From contig CAVJTU010000007.1 in assembly GCA_963652495.1 (NCBI GenBank), positions 1-64,000 on the forward strand: a stretch of 64,000 nt of DNA. Direction: 5' to 3'. This DNA comes from Anthropogastromicrobium sp963652495. GTDB taxonomy: Bacteria > Bacillota > Clostridia > Lachnospirales > Lachnospiraceae. Position numbers and translations under genes: made by a program. The notes under the pieces were generated by a model. That model was not told where the DNA came from. It did not search any database and saw only the letters and a program-made list of their open reading frames with translations. Of the stretch, positions 24,615 through 33,202 are shown piece by piece (within the stretch, counting starts at the first letter, position 1; each line of letters opens with the position of its first letter).

Positions 24615-25904
24615 ATGAAAGCATATGAGGATATGACCAGAGAAGAACTTCTCGCAGAGAAGGAAAAACTTGAAGCGAAGTATCAGGAATACAAAGGCCA
24701 GAATTTGGCATTGAATATGTCCAGAGGTAAGCCGTCGGCAGCACAGCTTGATCTGTCTAAGGGAATGATGGACGTACTTAAGTCGGATTCCAATCTGACA
24801 TGTGAAGATGGAACAGACTGCCGCAACTATGGCGTCCTTGATGGTATTCCGGAAGCGAAGCGGCTTTTGGCTGGTATGGTGGGCGCAAAGCCGGAACAGG
24901 TAATTGTGTACGGAAACTCCAGTCTGAATATTATGTATGACACTGTTGCAAGATGTATGTTTGAGGGTGTCATGGGTGGAAAGCCGTGGGCATTACAGGG
25001 TAAAGTAAAGTTCTTATGTCCGGTTCCGGGATACGATCGCCATTTTGGTATCACCGAGCATTTTGGTGTTGAGATGATCAATGTTCCTATGAGTCCGGAT
25101 GGCCCGGATATGGATATGATCGAGAAACTTGTGTCTGAGGATCCGTTAATCAAGGGTATCTGGTGTGTTCCGAAGTATACAAATCCGCAGGGCTATGTAT
25201 ATTCCGATGAGACTGTGCTTCGTTTTGCGAACTTAAAGCCAGCGGCAGAGGATTTCCGTATCTTCTGGGACAATGCATATTGCATCCATCATCTGTACAA
25301 CGGTGAGCCGGCACAGATTTTAAACATCCTTGAGGAATGTGAGAAAGCCGGACATCCGGATATGGTATATGAGTTTGTATCTACTTCTAAGGTTGTATTC
25401 CCAGGTTCCGGTATGGCAGCACTTGCAGCCTCCACTGCAAATATTGCATCCATTAAGAAGCAGATGGCTGTCCAGACCATCGGTCACGATAAGGTAAATC
25501 AGCTGCGCCATGTTCGTTTCTTCGGTGATAACGAGGGTATGCAGGCGCATATGAAGAAGCATGCAGATCTTATCCGTCCAAAGTTCGAGGCATTGATTTC
25601 TATCATGGAAGAGGATCTTGGCGGGCTTGGAATTGCAGAGTGGACAAATCCAAAGGGAGGTTATTTTATTGGTTTTGATTCCATGCCGGGATGTGCAAAG
25701 GCTATCGTATCGAAGATGAAGGAAGCAGGTGTTATCCTGACCGGAGCAGGAGCTACTTTCCCATATCACATCGATCCGCAGGACAGAAATATTCGTTTGG
25801 CACCGACTTTCCCGACTATTGATGAGTTGAAGCTTGCTTCCAGAGTATTTACTGTATGTGTTCGTCTCGTATCCGCAGAGAAACTGTTGGAGAAGAAGGC
25901 ATAA
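24615..25904 (+). CDS. Aspartate aminotransferase, subgroup Ic type
   Basis: PLP enzyme predicted to interconvert aspartate and 2-oxoglutarate with oxaloacetate and glutamate. The 429 aa protein matches the Asp_aminotransf family (subgroup Ic, as in Corynebacterium): SRGKPSAAQLDLS near residue 37, the YGVLDG segment, WDNAYCIHHL, and the PLP-binding Lys in STSKVVFPGSG near residue 261. I start it at 24615 behind AGGAGG; an in-frame upstream extension lies in the leader. It stands alone between its promoter and a strong terminator. It could feed oxaloacetate to the malate-fumarate-succinate operon. Confidence 0.85.
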   Translation: MKAYEDMTREELLAEKEKLEAKYQEYKGQNLALNMSRGKPSAAQLDLSKGMMDVLKSDSNLTCEDGTDCRNYGVLDGIPEAKRLLAGMVGAKPEQVIVYGNSSLNIMYDTVARCMFEGVMGGKPWALQGKVKFLCPVPGYDRHFGITEHFGVEMINVPMSPDGPDMDMIEKLVSEDPLIKGIWCVPKYTNPQGYVYSDETVLRFANLKPAAEDFRIFWDNAYCIHHLYNGEPAQILNILEECEKAGHPDMVYEFVSTSKVVFPGSGMAALAASTANIASIKKQMAVQTIGHDKVNQLRHVRFFGDNEGMQAHMKKHADLIRPKFEALISIMEEDLGGLGIAEWTNPKGGYFIGFDSMPGCAKAIVSKMKEAGVILTGAGATFPYHIDPQDRNIRLAPTFPTIDELKLASRVFTVCVRLVSAEKLLEKKA

Positions 25905-25921
25905 TTTGATAGAACCAAACG

Positions 25922-25950
25922 AAAAAGCAGCCTTTAGGGGCTGCTTTTTT
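25922..25950. terminator. Strong bidirectional terminator
   Basis: AAAAAGCAGCC and GGCTGCTTTTTT pair around a 6 nt loop. The A-tract and T-tract let it serve both the aminotransferase (+) and the transporter genes ending at 26002 (-). Confidence 0.9.
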
Positions 25951-26001
25951 CGTGAAGTATAAAGAAAGTCAAGCGAATAATCGAAACTATTTTGCAGTGT
26001 A

Positions 26002-26787
26002 TCATGACAGCAGCATGCGGTCATTATCCAGCTGCTGTCCAACACCCTCCTTGAAGCGCTCAAGCAGATCATTCACGGTCAGCTTTGAGCGTTCTTCATT
26101 TGATGTATCAAAAATGATATGTCCTCCGTTCATCATAAAAGTGCGGTTGCCAAGTTCAAGAGCCGACTGCATGTTGTGCGTGATCATCATGCAGGTCAGA
26201 TGATGCTCGGCAATGATGGACTTTGTGAGAGTAAGAACTTTCTCAGCGGTGCCCGGGTCGAGCGCAGCAGTATGCTCATCAAGGAGCAAAAGCTTTGGCG
26301 GGTTGATGGTCGCCATCACGAGAGTAAGAGCCTGACGCTGTCCGCCTGAGAGCAAGCCTACCGGTTGATGCATGCGATCCTCCAGTCCCATGTTTAATGG
26401 GCGAAGCTTCTCGCGAAACAGTTCCTTTTCTTTTTTGTTAATGCGGGAGAGCCAGCCGCCCTTTGAACCGGCAAGTGCCATATTTTCTTCAATCGTCATG
26501 CCAGGGGCTGTGCCGCTCATCGGATCCTGAAACAGATGACCGATTTTTCGGGCACGAACGTAATCCGGCTGCAGCGTAATATCCTCGCCATCCAGAATGA
26601 TCTGTCCTTCATCGGTGTAAAAGGTGCCGCAGATCGCATTGAAGAGTGTCGATTTTCCGGCACCGTTCGCACCAATAATGGTGACAAAATCGCCGTCATT
26701 TAAATTTAAGGAAAGTTTATCGAGGGCTTTCTTTTCATTTACCGTGCCAGGGTTAAAGGTTTTTGAAACATTTTTCAGTTCAAGCAT
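26002..26787 (-). CDS. trpZ: ABC transporter ATPase, TrpZ-like (predicted tryptophan uptake)
   Basis: ATP-hydrolysing subunit of an importer. It has 261 aa with Walker A GANGAGKST near residue 39, signature LSGGQRQAL and Walker B LLLLDEHTAALD, where the usual Pro after Glu is His. I chose the ATG at 26787 behind GGAGGA; the 23 codons upstream lack a ribosome site and overlap the permease end. It lies downstream of the permease and substrate-binding genes, separated by 68 bp and 23 bp, in the order X-Y-Z seen for the streptococcal TrpXYZ system. The T-box with UGG specifier points to tryptophan. Confidence 0.85.
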   Translation of the reverse strand: MLELKNVSKTFNPGTVNEKKALDKLSLNLNDGDFVTIIGANGAGKSTLFNAICGTFYTDEGQIILDGEDITLQPDYVRARKIGHLFQDPMSGTAPGMTIEENMALAGSKGGWLSRINKKEKELFREKLRPLNMGLEDRMHQPVGLLSGGQRQALTLVMATINPPKLLLLDEHTAALDPGTAEKVLTLTKSIIAEHHLTCMMITHNMQSALELGNRTFMMNGGHIIFDTSNEERSKLTVNDLLERFKEGVGQQLDNDRMLLS

Positions 26788-26855
26788 AATTTGCTTCCTC
26801 CAATTTTCCACGTTTTCCATTTTGACCAGTTTTCTCGTCTTTCGAGTACTGAACA

Positions 26856-27776
26856 TCAGTTTTTAGGATGCGTCAGTCTGCGCTTCATCATCGGAATCTG
26901 AGTCTTTAAATATGGGAAAGAAAGAGCGATAACAACGATGATCGAGGAAACCAGCTTAAGCATAAAGGCTGGCAGATGGAAACGAAGCGCAATGGTGTAG
27001 ACAAGGCGGAAAATAAAGGAACCAAGTACAACACCGACAGCGCGTGTCACAATTTTTCCACGTCCGAGAATGGTTGCGCCAATCAATAAGGAAGCAAGCG
27101 CAATTGTCACCATACCGGAACCGATGTCGATGTTAACTGATTTCTGATACTGGGCAAGCAGACAACCGGACAGACCAGTAAAGGCATTGGCAATACACAG
27201 ACCGACGATTGTGGTAAATACCGTATTGATGGAGGAGGACTTTACCATGATTGGATTGTTTCCTGTTGCACGGATCGCAAGGCCGAGGCGCGTACTCAAA
27301 AACAAAGTCAGCAAAATGATTACGGCAATGACTGCAATCAGGGCAACAAACAATTTGTAGTAGCTTGCAAAGGGTGTGCCGGAGAGCAGATCCTTCATCA
27401 TGGTAAATACTGTCGCGGTTTTGTTCATATTCAATAAGGAGGAACCGCCCATGACGGCGATATTGACTGAATAAAGACCAGTGTTGACAACAATACCGGC
27501 AAGCAGACTGTTGATGCCAAATTTTGTCTGTAATGCACCAGTGACAAAGCCGGAAAGAATGCCTGCACCCATCGCAGCGAGAATTGCCAAAAACGGGTGA
27601 CCCATAAGCGCAACCTGAGCGCCGACTGCAGCGCCCAAGGTAAAGCATCCGTCTGTAGAAAGATCACAGACATTCAGCATGGAATAACTTAAAAATAATG
27701 CAAGAACGGTGAGGGAACAGATTAAACCAAGTTCAAGAGCCGTCTGCCCCAGCGACAATAATGTTTGAATATCCAC
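26856..27776 (-). CDS. trpY: ABC transporter permease, TrpY-like
   Basis: A 306 aa membrane protein with about eight to nine hydrophobic segments, of the branched-chain amino acid permease type (BPD_transp_2), as found with ABC_sub_bind substrate-binding proteins. Visible family features are the CDLSTDGCFTLGAAVGA segment near residue 37 and the LGLAIRATGNNP loop near residue 160, which is the expected contact with the ATPase. It lies 23 bp downstream of trpX and shares the same T-box-controlled transcript. As a single permease gene it probably forms a homodimer. Confidence 0.87.
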   Translation of the reverse strand: MDIQTLLSLGQTALELGLICSLTVLALFLSYSMLNVCDLSTDGCFTLGAAVGAQVALMGHPFLAILAAMGAGILSGFVTGALQTKFGINSLLAGIVVNTGLYSVNIAVMGGSSLLNMNKTATVFTMMKDLLSGTPFASYYKLFVALIAVIAVIILLTLFLSTRLGLAIRATGNNPIMVKSSSINTVFTTIVGLCIANAFTGLSGCLLAQYQKSVNIDIGSGMVTIALASLLIGATILGRGKIVTRAVGVVLGSFIFRLVYTIALRFHLPAFMLKLVSSIIVVIALSFPYLKTQIPMMKRRLTHPKN

Positions 27777-27799
27777 GAGAAAACCCCTTTAACTTTTGT

Positions 27800-28906
27800 T
27801 TATTTTGTCTGAGCCTCAGAGCTTGCTTCTTCTGTTTCAGTCTCGGACTCGCTCTCAGTCTCTTCCTCAAATTCCTCAGCAGTCTCGATGCCCTTTACAG
27901 CGGTGCAAAGCGGCTCGAAGATCTTGCTGATCTCCTCAAAGTCATAGCCTAACTGGTCACATACCTCAGTATTAATGGTTGCGATACCATTGTCAAATGT
28001 CAGAACAGGTGTGGTGGCAGGATCTTCGCCGTCAACCAGAATGCTGTTTATCATGTTTGCAGTCTCAACACCTAAGTTGATGTAGTCAACGCCATATCCG
28101 CAGAAAGCACCATTTAATGCAAAGGAATCTGCACCGGCGTAGTGCGGGATACCTGCCTCTGCCAGTTTTTCATAGATGGAAAGTTCAGCGGTCATGATGG
28201 TGTTATCAGATGGGGTAAAGACTGCGTCAGCACCGTCAGCAACGATAGAATCAACAGCTAACATAACTTCATCAACGGTGGTTCCGGTATATTCGGTATA
28301 CTCAACACCCTTTTCATCGAGATATTTCTTTGCTTCCTCGATTGCGGTAGTAGCGGAATCCTGTCCCTGATCGTATAACAGAGCAATCTGCTCAGCATCT
28401 TCATCAGCGGCAAATAATAAATCCATAACAGCGGTGGTATCTAAGTAATCGGAAGTACCAGTGATGTTTGCACCAGGCTCATCCATGGAATCGACAAGAC
28501 CAGTGGAAACCGGATCGGAAACAGCAGCAAAAACAACCGGGATCTCATTGTCCTCGGTAGCAGCCTGCATTGCCATCGCAACAGGAGTTGCAACACCGAC
28601 CATCAGATCAACATCATCAGCGATGAAATTTGCAATGATCTGATCGAGAACAGTAGCATCTGCCATACAGTTTTCTGTGGTTACTTCAAAGACAACAGAG
28701 CCATCGGAATCTTTTTCAATTTTCTCAAGCTGCTTTTCAATATTGGAAACAATCTGATTTAAGGAAGCGTCGTCAACATAGTTGCAGATGCCGATCTTAA
28801 AGGTCTGGACATCGCTATTGTCGGATGCAAGTACAGGTGCAGAAGCGATAGTGCTCATGCTCATTGACGAAATCAGTGCGGCACAGGTTAAGTAATTTTT
28901 TCTCAT
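27800..28906 (-). CDS. trpX: ABC transporter substrate-binding protein, TrpX-like
   Basis: Extracellular binding protein of the ABC_sub_bind (DUF534) family, 368 aa. It has a signal peptide ending at VLASDN near residue 28, then two alpha/beta lobes with the family motif GVATPVAMAMQ near residue 104 and FAAVSDPV near residue 126. The signal lacks a lipobox cysteine, which is unusual for a Gram-positive binding protein. The last 35 residues are a Glu/Ser/Thr-rich tail. AAAGGAG precedes the ATG. It is the first gene after the T-box. Tryptophan is inferred from the UGG specifier, not from the protein itself. Confidence 0.85.
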   Translation of the reverse strand: MRKNYLTCAALISSMSMSTIASAPVLASDNSDVQTFKIGICNYVDDASLNQIVSNIEKQLEKIEKDSDGSVVFEVTTENCMADATVLDQIIANFIADDVDLMVGVATPVAMAMQAATEDNEIPVVFAAVSDPVSTGLVDSMDEPGANITGTSDYLDTTAVMDLLFAADEDAEQIALLYDQGQDSATTAIEEAKKYLDEKGVEYTEYTGTTVDEVMLAVDSIVADGADAVFTPSDNTIMTAELSIYEKLAEAGIPHYAGADSFALNGAFCGYGVDYINLGVETANMINSILVDGEDPATTPVLTFDNGIATINTEVCDQLGYDFEEISKIFEPLCTAVKGIETAEEFEEETESESETETEEASSEAQTK

Positions 28907-29002
28907 AATAACATTCTCCTTTTTGATAAATAAATTAAGATAGTTGTCCGGCTTGAAACCGGAATTGAGTAAGATTGGGAGAAAAAATTAATTTTTGATA
29001 AC

Positions 29003-29320
29003 AAAAAAAGCCTCATCCCAATCCTAATGGGACAAGACTGTTCATCCTGCGGTGCCACCCATATTGATGCAAATGCATCCAACTCAACTCGCACATTTAA
29101 TCATGGAAAAGACACAACCACAACAACTATGCGATACGCAATGGATAACGGGCTGCGCACCCCGTCGGCTGCTACTTACAAAGACAAATCGAAAACTCGA
29201 CCTGACATTGCGTTCGGCCGCCCTCATAAGTCCATTCATCATGATCTGTGCTGCCACTTTCCCACCACCAGCGACTCTCTGTGAACACGCAACCAAGACT
29301 ACTTACTCTTAATCACAGGT
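29003..29320 (-). promoter_or_regulatory. T-box riboswitch, tryptophan specifier (UGG)
   Basis: On the minus strand the conserved T-box GGGTGGCACCGCAGG is at 29060-29046. A terminator follows: AGTCTTGTCCC pairs with GGGATGAGGCT and ends in seven Ts at 29009-29003. Stem I includes GAGAGTCGCTGG and the specifier context GATGAATGGACTT, in which UGG (29234-29232) follows GAA in the usual way. Uncharged tRNA-Trp would stabilise the antiterminator and switch on the importer genes. Confidence 0.92.
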
Positions 29321-29335
29321 TTTTTAATTGAGTGT

Positions 29336-29364
29336 AGTTTACTTCAATAAAGTGCAGTTGTCAA
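29336..29364 (-). promoter_or_regulatory. Promoter of the T-box / trpXYZ transcript
   Basis: On the minus strand TTGACA (29364-29359), 17 bp, TAAACT (29341-29336). Transcription would start just before stem I. Confidence 0.7.
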
Positions 29365-29485
29365 GAGGAAAATTATTTTTTTTGTCTGCAGGCGATGCAT
29401 GGAAAGTGCGGCTTTGCGAAAAGGACTCTGAATAATTACTTATTCGTTTCTTACAAAATTGAAAGAATTTTTTCAACTTTTTTAC

Positions 29486-29515
29486 TTGAATAAATAATAT
29501 AAGGCATGGTATGAT
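29486..29515 (+). promoter_or_regulatory. Promoter of the secreted acidic protein gene
   Basis: TTGAAT at 29486-29491, 18 bp, TATGAT at 29510-29515. The leader is about 95 nt. Confidence 0.6.
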
Positions 29516-29616
29516 AAAATAGGTTTGACACAGACGATATAGATTTGTCCGGTGAATGTCTGGGAATATGGAGGATAACTGTATTGCCTGTGCAATAAAT
29601 TAAAGGAGAATGGGTT

Positions 29617-30909
29617 ATGAAAAAAGGATTTGCAGTAGCAATGAGTGCTGTTCTGGCGGCAGGAGGCAGTGTTTCAGTTTTTGCAGAGAGTGAAACTGCG
29701 TTTACACCATCCACTTATGTTGGTGAGTTTTCTGTTACCGCAGAGGGAGAATCAGTGCTGTTCTCTATTAAAGCAGAGCAGTTCGCAGAGGATGGGGTAA
29801 GCCTTTCAGCATCCGTTACATTGCCGGCATCTGTAACAGGTGAGGCAGAGGATACCGTATATGGACTGAATGACGTCCTTCGTATTGTTTCAGGCGATAT
29901 TTATATCAATGTTGCTGAGGTGTGCGATGTATATGAGGAGTTGTCCGGTTCTCCTATCAGTTCGATCTTAAGTGTAGTTGGTATTGACAAGGACTGGATC
30001 GAGATCCCGGCTGTGGATATTCAGGCGGCAGAGGAAGAGGCTGAAAGTGAATTTGACGTTGATTCTTTGACAAATGATTTAACATCTCTGATAGAAAAGT
30101 TTAATGTTGAGACAGCAGATGATGGAAGCACAACGATTACATTTGATGGTTCGGCTATAGTGGCTGTTGCTCAGACAGCTGAGAATCTGTGGGATACAGT
30201 AAGTGAAGAACTGTTTTCCAGTGTCAGCGCAACGGATACTTCACAGATTACAAGTGTATTTTCGGATTATATTTTGGCAGCAGCAGAAGGTATCAATGAG
30301 GTATCACCTGATGTTTCTGTCGAAGATGCACAGGCACAGATCAATTCGCTGATTGATTCAGCAGTGCAGGAGGTGATTTCTTCAATCGAGGTTACACCTC
30401 TTCAGCTCGAGGATGGTCAGAAGTTTTCTGAGGCACTGCAGCAGATGCTTGATGAGGGTACAACGGTTGACGGTACTGTATATATAGGCGCAGATGGAAC
30501 AATGACTGAAACTATTACAGCAGTAAATGGCGAAGATACTGTTGTATTTGATGCTTCCTTTGATGGAACCACGTATACTGAAGTTATAACCGAGAATGGA
30601 GTTGAGGTCGCTAATATCAACGGTGTTCTTTCTGTACAGGACAACGGAGTTGGACTGGATATGACTATGACTGCTGACGGACAGACCGTTACCGCAAATG
30701 CAGTATTGACTTTGCTGGATAATGGATTGAGCGTTTCTATGACGGCAAACGATGGCAGCGAGGATGTTTCCATGGCAGCAGCTTTCACTCAGGAGGAGGG
30801 TGTTACTGTTACTGATACAGAGGCTCCACAGGCAACGCTGCTTCGTGATGTTGTAAAGAATGTTGTTAAATTAATCTATACGGACGATGAGTCCGCATCA
30901 GCAGAGTAA
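29617..30909 (+). CDS. Secreted acidic protein of unknown function
   Basis: I do not recognise a family. The 430 aa protein begins with a clean signal peptide (MKKGFAVAMSAVLAAGG, cleavage near VFAES at residue 23-24) without lipobox. It is very acidic and rich in Ser, Thr, Val, Glu and Asp, with almost no Lys, Arg or Cys in the mature part. Two beta-rich stretches (residues 35-75 and 290-395) contain short repeating TVTxNAVLxxLDNGLSxSMT-like strands. A helical segment joins them. The pattern suggests a beta-sandwich lipoprotein-like or surface protein. It has its own promoter, AAAGGAG ribosome site and terminator, so it is a single-gene unit. Confidence 0.75.
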   Translation: MKKGFAVAMSAVLAAGGSVSVFAESETAFTPSTYVGEFSVTAEGESVLFSIKAEQFAEDGVSLSASVTLPASVTGEAEDTVYGLNDVLRIVSGDIYINVAEVCDVYEELSGSPISSILSVVGIDKDWIEIPAVDIQAAEEEAESEFDVDSLTNDLTSLIEKFNVETADDGSTTITFDGSAIVAVAQTAENLWDTVSEELFSSVSATDTSQITSVFSDYILAAAEGINEVSPDVSVEDAQAQINSLIDSAVQEVISSIEVTPLQLEDGQKFSEALQQMLDEGTTVDGTVYIGADGTMTETITAVNGEDTVVFDASFDGTTYTEVITENGVEVANINGVLSVQDNGVGLDMTMTADGQTVTANAVLTLLDNGLSVSMTANDGSEDVSMAAAFTQEEGVTVTDTEAPQATLLRDVVKNVVKLIYTDDESASAE

Positions 30910-30953
30910 GAAGTATCCACTGCAGCTTGGTAAGTTTAGTTGTACATAAGATG

Positions 30954-30990
30954 GCCTGCCATATCAGAAGAGGTATGGCAGGCTGTTTTT
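30954..30990 (+). terminator. Rho-independent terminator
   Basis: GCCTGCCATA pairs with TATGGCAGGC around ten bases, followed by TGTTTTTG. Confidence 0.9.
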
Positions 30991-31002
30991 GTGTTATAGT
31001 TC

Positions 31003-31031
31003 TTGCCAATCGGACGTTTCTATACTATAAT
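31003..31031 (+). promoter_or_regulatory. Promoter of the LCP gene
   Basis: TTGCCA at 31003-31008, 17 bp, perfect TATAAT at 31026-31031. The remaining 175 nt leader holds several GAAGC-rich short inverted repeats but no recognised riboswitch. Confidence 0.7.
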
Positions 31032-31208
31032 AGCCACGTAACATTGATGCAATGAAACATTTTAACCGAATCAAGCAAGTTCTCTGCTTCAATTGTGTGA
31101 AGCAATAAGCAGTGGGTTGGGACTTGCACTGCGAAGCAGCTATTCGGTAGAACTACGTAGCGAAGCGGATTGCGAATGTCCGCTTTGACTTCCCAGAAGG
31201 AGGCGGAT

Positions 31209-32819
31209 ATGCCGGATTTAACAGAAGAAGAGAAAAGGATACTGCGTCAGGCATATGAGATAAAGGAGCGAATCAAAGCAGAGCAGCTCGAGGCGGGAGA
31301 AGTGTCTGTGGATGAGGCGGTAGAGGAAGAACTGGAACCTGACATGCCAGTTCAAAGATCAAGACGTCAGCAGACCGCATCAAATTCAACTGTGCGATTG
31401 CCAAAGCATCAGCAGCGAGAGGGGTATTCTCTGAGTGATGAGACACAAAGCAATATCTCTCAGCCGGATGAGAGGGACATTTATGGACCGGAAGCACCAG
31501 GCAGTACAGACAGGGAGAATACGAAAAGAAAAGTTGATTCGCAAGTGCCAAAGAAAAATGACGGGACAAAGGATGCAGAAAAGAAAACAAGTGAAGCGAA
31601 AGCAGCTGTAAAGTTGGATCATGCCAACGTCAAGCCTGCATCAAGAGAAACAAAAGTACAGAGAAAAAGAGCGCAGGACAGTCAGCCACAGCGTTCAGAG
31701 CAAAAAAATGCGGCTGCGCAGGAGGCAGCGCGCGTGTCAAGGAAGCGTCTGAATGAACAGATGGTACAGACTGATCATAAATGGGAGAGAGAAAAACGGC
31801 AGAAACGATCAAAGAAAATGATTAGGGAGGAAAAAAGAGAGAAAAAGGTCAGAAAGAAAAAAAGCTTCACGCATAAGCTTTTAAAAGTACTGATCATTGT
31901 ACTGATTGTTGCAGCCGTACTTTTGGGTAGTGTTTATGTATTTCTGCGTACGACTATTGCACAGACAAACTATAAGCCATATGAGACTTCTTATGAGCGT
32001 CAGGCCGATGTGCTGACACAAAAAGGTGTGACGAATATACTGTTGATTGGAACAGATACGAGAGTGGCTGGTTCAAATGATGCCAGATCAGATGCGATGA
32101 TTGTGGTGTCGATTAATCCATACAAGCGAAGGCTGGTTATGACGTCGATCATGCGTGACAGCTATGTTACTATTCCGGGATATGGCGAGAATCGTATCAA
32201 TGAGGCATATTCAAGAGGCGGTGCGGCGCTTTTGATTCAGACGATTGAGGAAAATTATAAGCTCGGCATTGACTATTATGCTCAGGTGGATTTTTTCAGC
32301 TTTGTTAGTGTTATCGACGCGTTCGGCGGTATTACAATCAATGTCGATCAGGAAGAAGTGCAATGGATTAATGGCTACATCGCAGAATATAATCAAGTCA
32401 GTGGAATTGAGGATCGAGATGGATTTGTGGACGAGCAGTTTGCGGGCGGTGAGATTACATTGACCGGAAAGCAGGCGCTTGGCTATGCAAGAATCCGCAA
32501 GATCGGAAATGATTTCGCGAGAACACAGAGACAGAGAACCGTAATGAATGCACTGCTGGAGAAGGTGGAGAAGGCAAATATATTTACGATTTATAAAGCG
32601 GTGGAATCTATTTTGCCAGATATTTCAACCAATATTTCAGATTCTAAGATGTGTTTACTGCTGATGCAGTCAGTGCTGTATTTAAATTATGACAGGGTTC
32701 AGGCGCGGGTTCCTGAGGACGGCACATGGAGCAATGCGATTATGGGAGAGAATCAGGAAGTTTTGGCTGTTGATTTTGGGGCAAATAAAAACTATCTGCA
32801 GTCTACCATCTACGATTAA
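31209..32819 (+). CDS. LytR-CpsA-Psr (LCP) family cell-wall glycopolymer ligase
   Basis: LCP enzymes attach teichoic acids or capsule to peptidoglycan at the outer face of the membrane. The 536 aa protein has a long (about 215 residues) cytosolic start rich in Lys, Arg, Gln and Glu, one membrane segment at about 221-243, and an outside LCP domain from about 275. Family features are NILLIGTDTR, SDAMIVVSINP, a conserved Arg in SIMRDSYV and the GYGENRINEAY motif. The cytosolic region is much longer than in typical LCP proteins and looks disordered. I start at 31209 behind AGAAGGAGG. Which polymer it handles cannot be told; the sugar locus at 54-64 kb is a possible partner. Confidence 0.9.
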   Translation: MPDLTEEEKRILRQAYEIKERIKAEQLEAGEVSVDEAVEEELEPDMPVQRSRRQQTASNSTVRLPKHQQREGYSLSDETQSNISQPDERDIYGPEAPGSTDRENTKRKVDSQVPKKNDGTKDAEKKTSEAKAAVKLDHANVKPASRETKVQRKRAQDSQPQRSEQKNAAAQEAARVSRKRLNEQMVQTDHKWEREKRQKRSKKMIREEKREKKVRKKKSFTHKLLKVLIIVLIVAAVLLGSVYVFLRTTIAQTNYKPYETSYERQADVLTQKGVTNILLIGTDTRVAGSNDARSDAMIVVSINPYKRRLVMTSIMRDSYVTIPGYGENRINEAYSRGGAALLIQTIEENYKLGIDYYAQVDFFSFVSVIDAFGGITINVDQEEVQWINGYIAEYNQVSGIEDRDGFVDEQFAGGEITLTGKQALGYARIRKIGNDFARTQRQRTVMNALLEKVEKANIFTIYKAVESILPDISTNISDSKMCLLLMQSVLYLNYDRVQARVPEDGTWSNAIMGENQEVLAVDFGANKNYLQSTIYD

Positions 32820-32853
32820 AAATTGATGGAAAAGAAAGGATTATCTAATTATT

Positions 32854-33102
32854 ATGATGTATGTGTTTATCTGCCCCAATTGTAAAGCAACCAGAATGGT
32901 CAGTCTGCTTAGGAAACTGAATTGTCCGTGTTGTTCATCGCCGATGGCAAACTGTGAGATGGATTATTCAGAATGGGTGAATCTTACACGAAAACAGCGG
33001 CAGAAGCTGATTGATTTGTATCACAACGCAGATAGAGACAAGCTTTGTTTTTTGCGCCCAATGCCGTTTTATGACAGATGGGAACGAAATTATTACATGT
33101 AG
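32854..33102 (+). CDS. Small zinc-ribbon protein
   Basis: An 82 aa protein with two CxxC-type pairs, CPNC (residues 8-11) and CPCC (residues 25-28), typical of a zinc ribbon, followed by a charged helix (TRKQRQKLIDLYH). No catalytic motif is visible and I do not recognise a named family. It lies 34 bp after the LCP gene on the same strand. The ribosome site (AAAGGA) is rather far from the ATG, and a second ATG follows one codon later. It could be a small regulatory or RNA-binding protein. Confidence 0.55.
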   Translation: MMYVFICPNCKATRMVSLLRKLNCPCCSSPMANCEMDYSEWVNLTRKQRQKLIDLYHNADRDKLCFLRPMPFYDRWERNYYM

Positions 33103-33202
33103 CTGCAGTATTATAGTATGCTGTATTTCTATTGGCTGGAAGGAGGGCATGGAGCCGTACTATCCGGTGAATAATGAACATAATGAAGGGCAGGACAGAA
33201 AT

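Noticed and set aside
25320..26072. A 250 aa minus-strand reading frame across the aminotransferase end
   Set aside because: It runs through the strong terminator and antisense to a conserved enzyme, with no ribosome site; a shadow frame.
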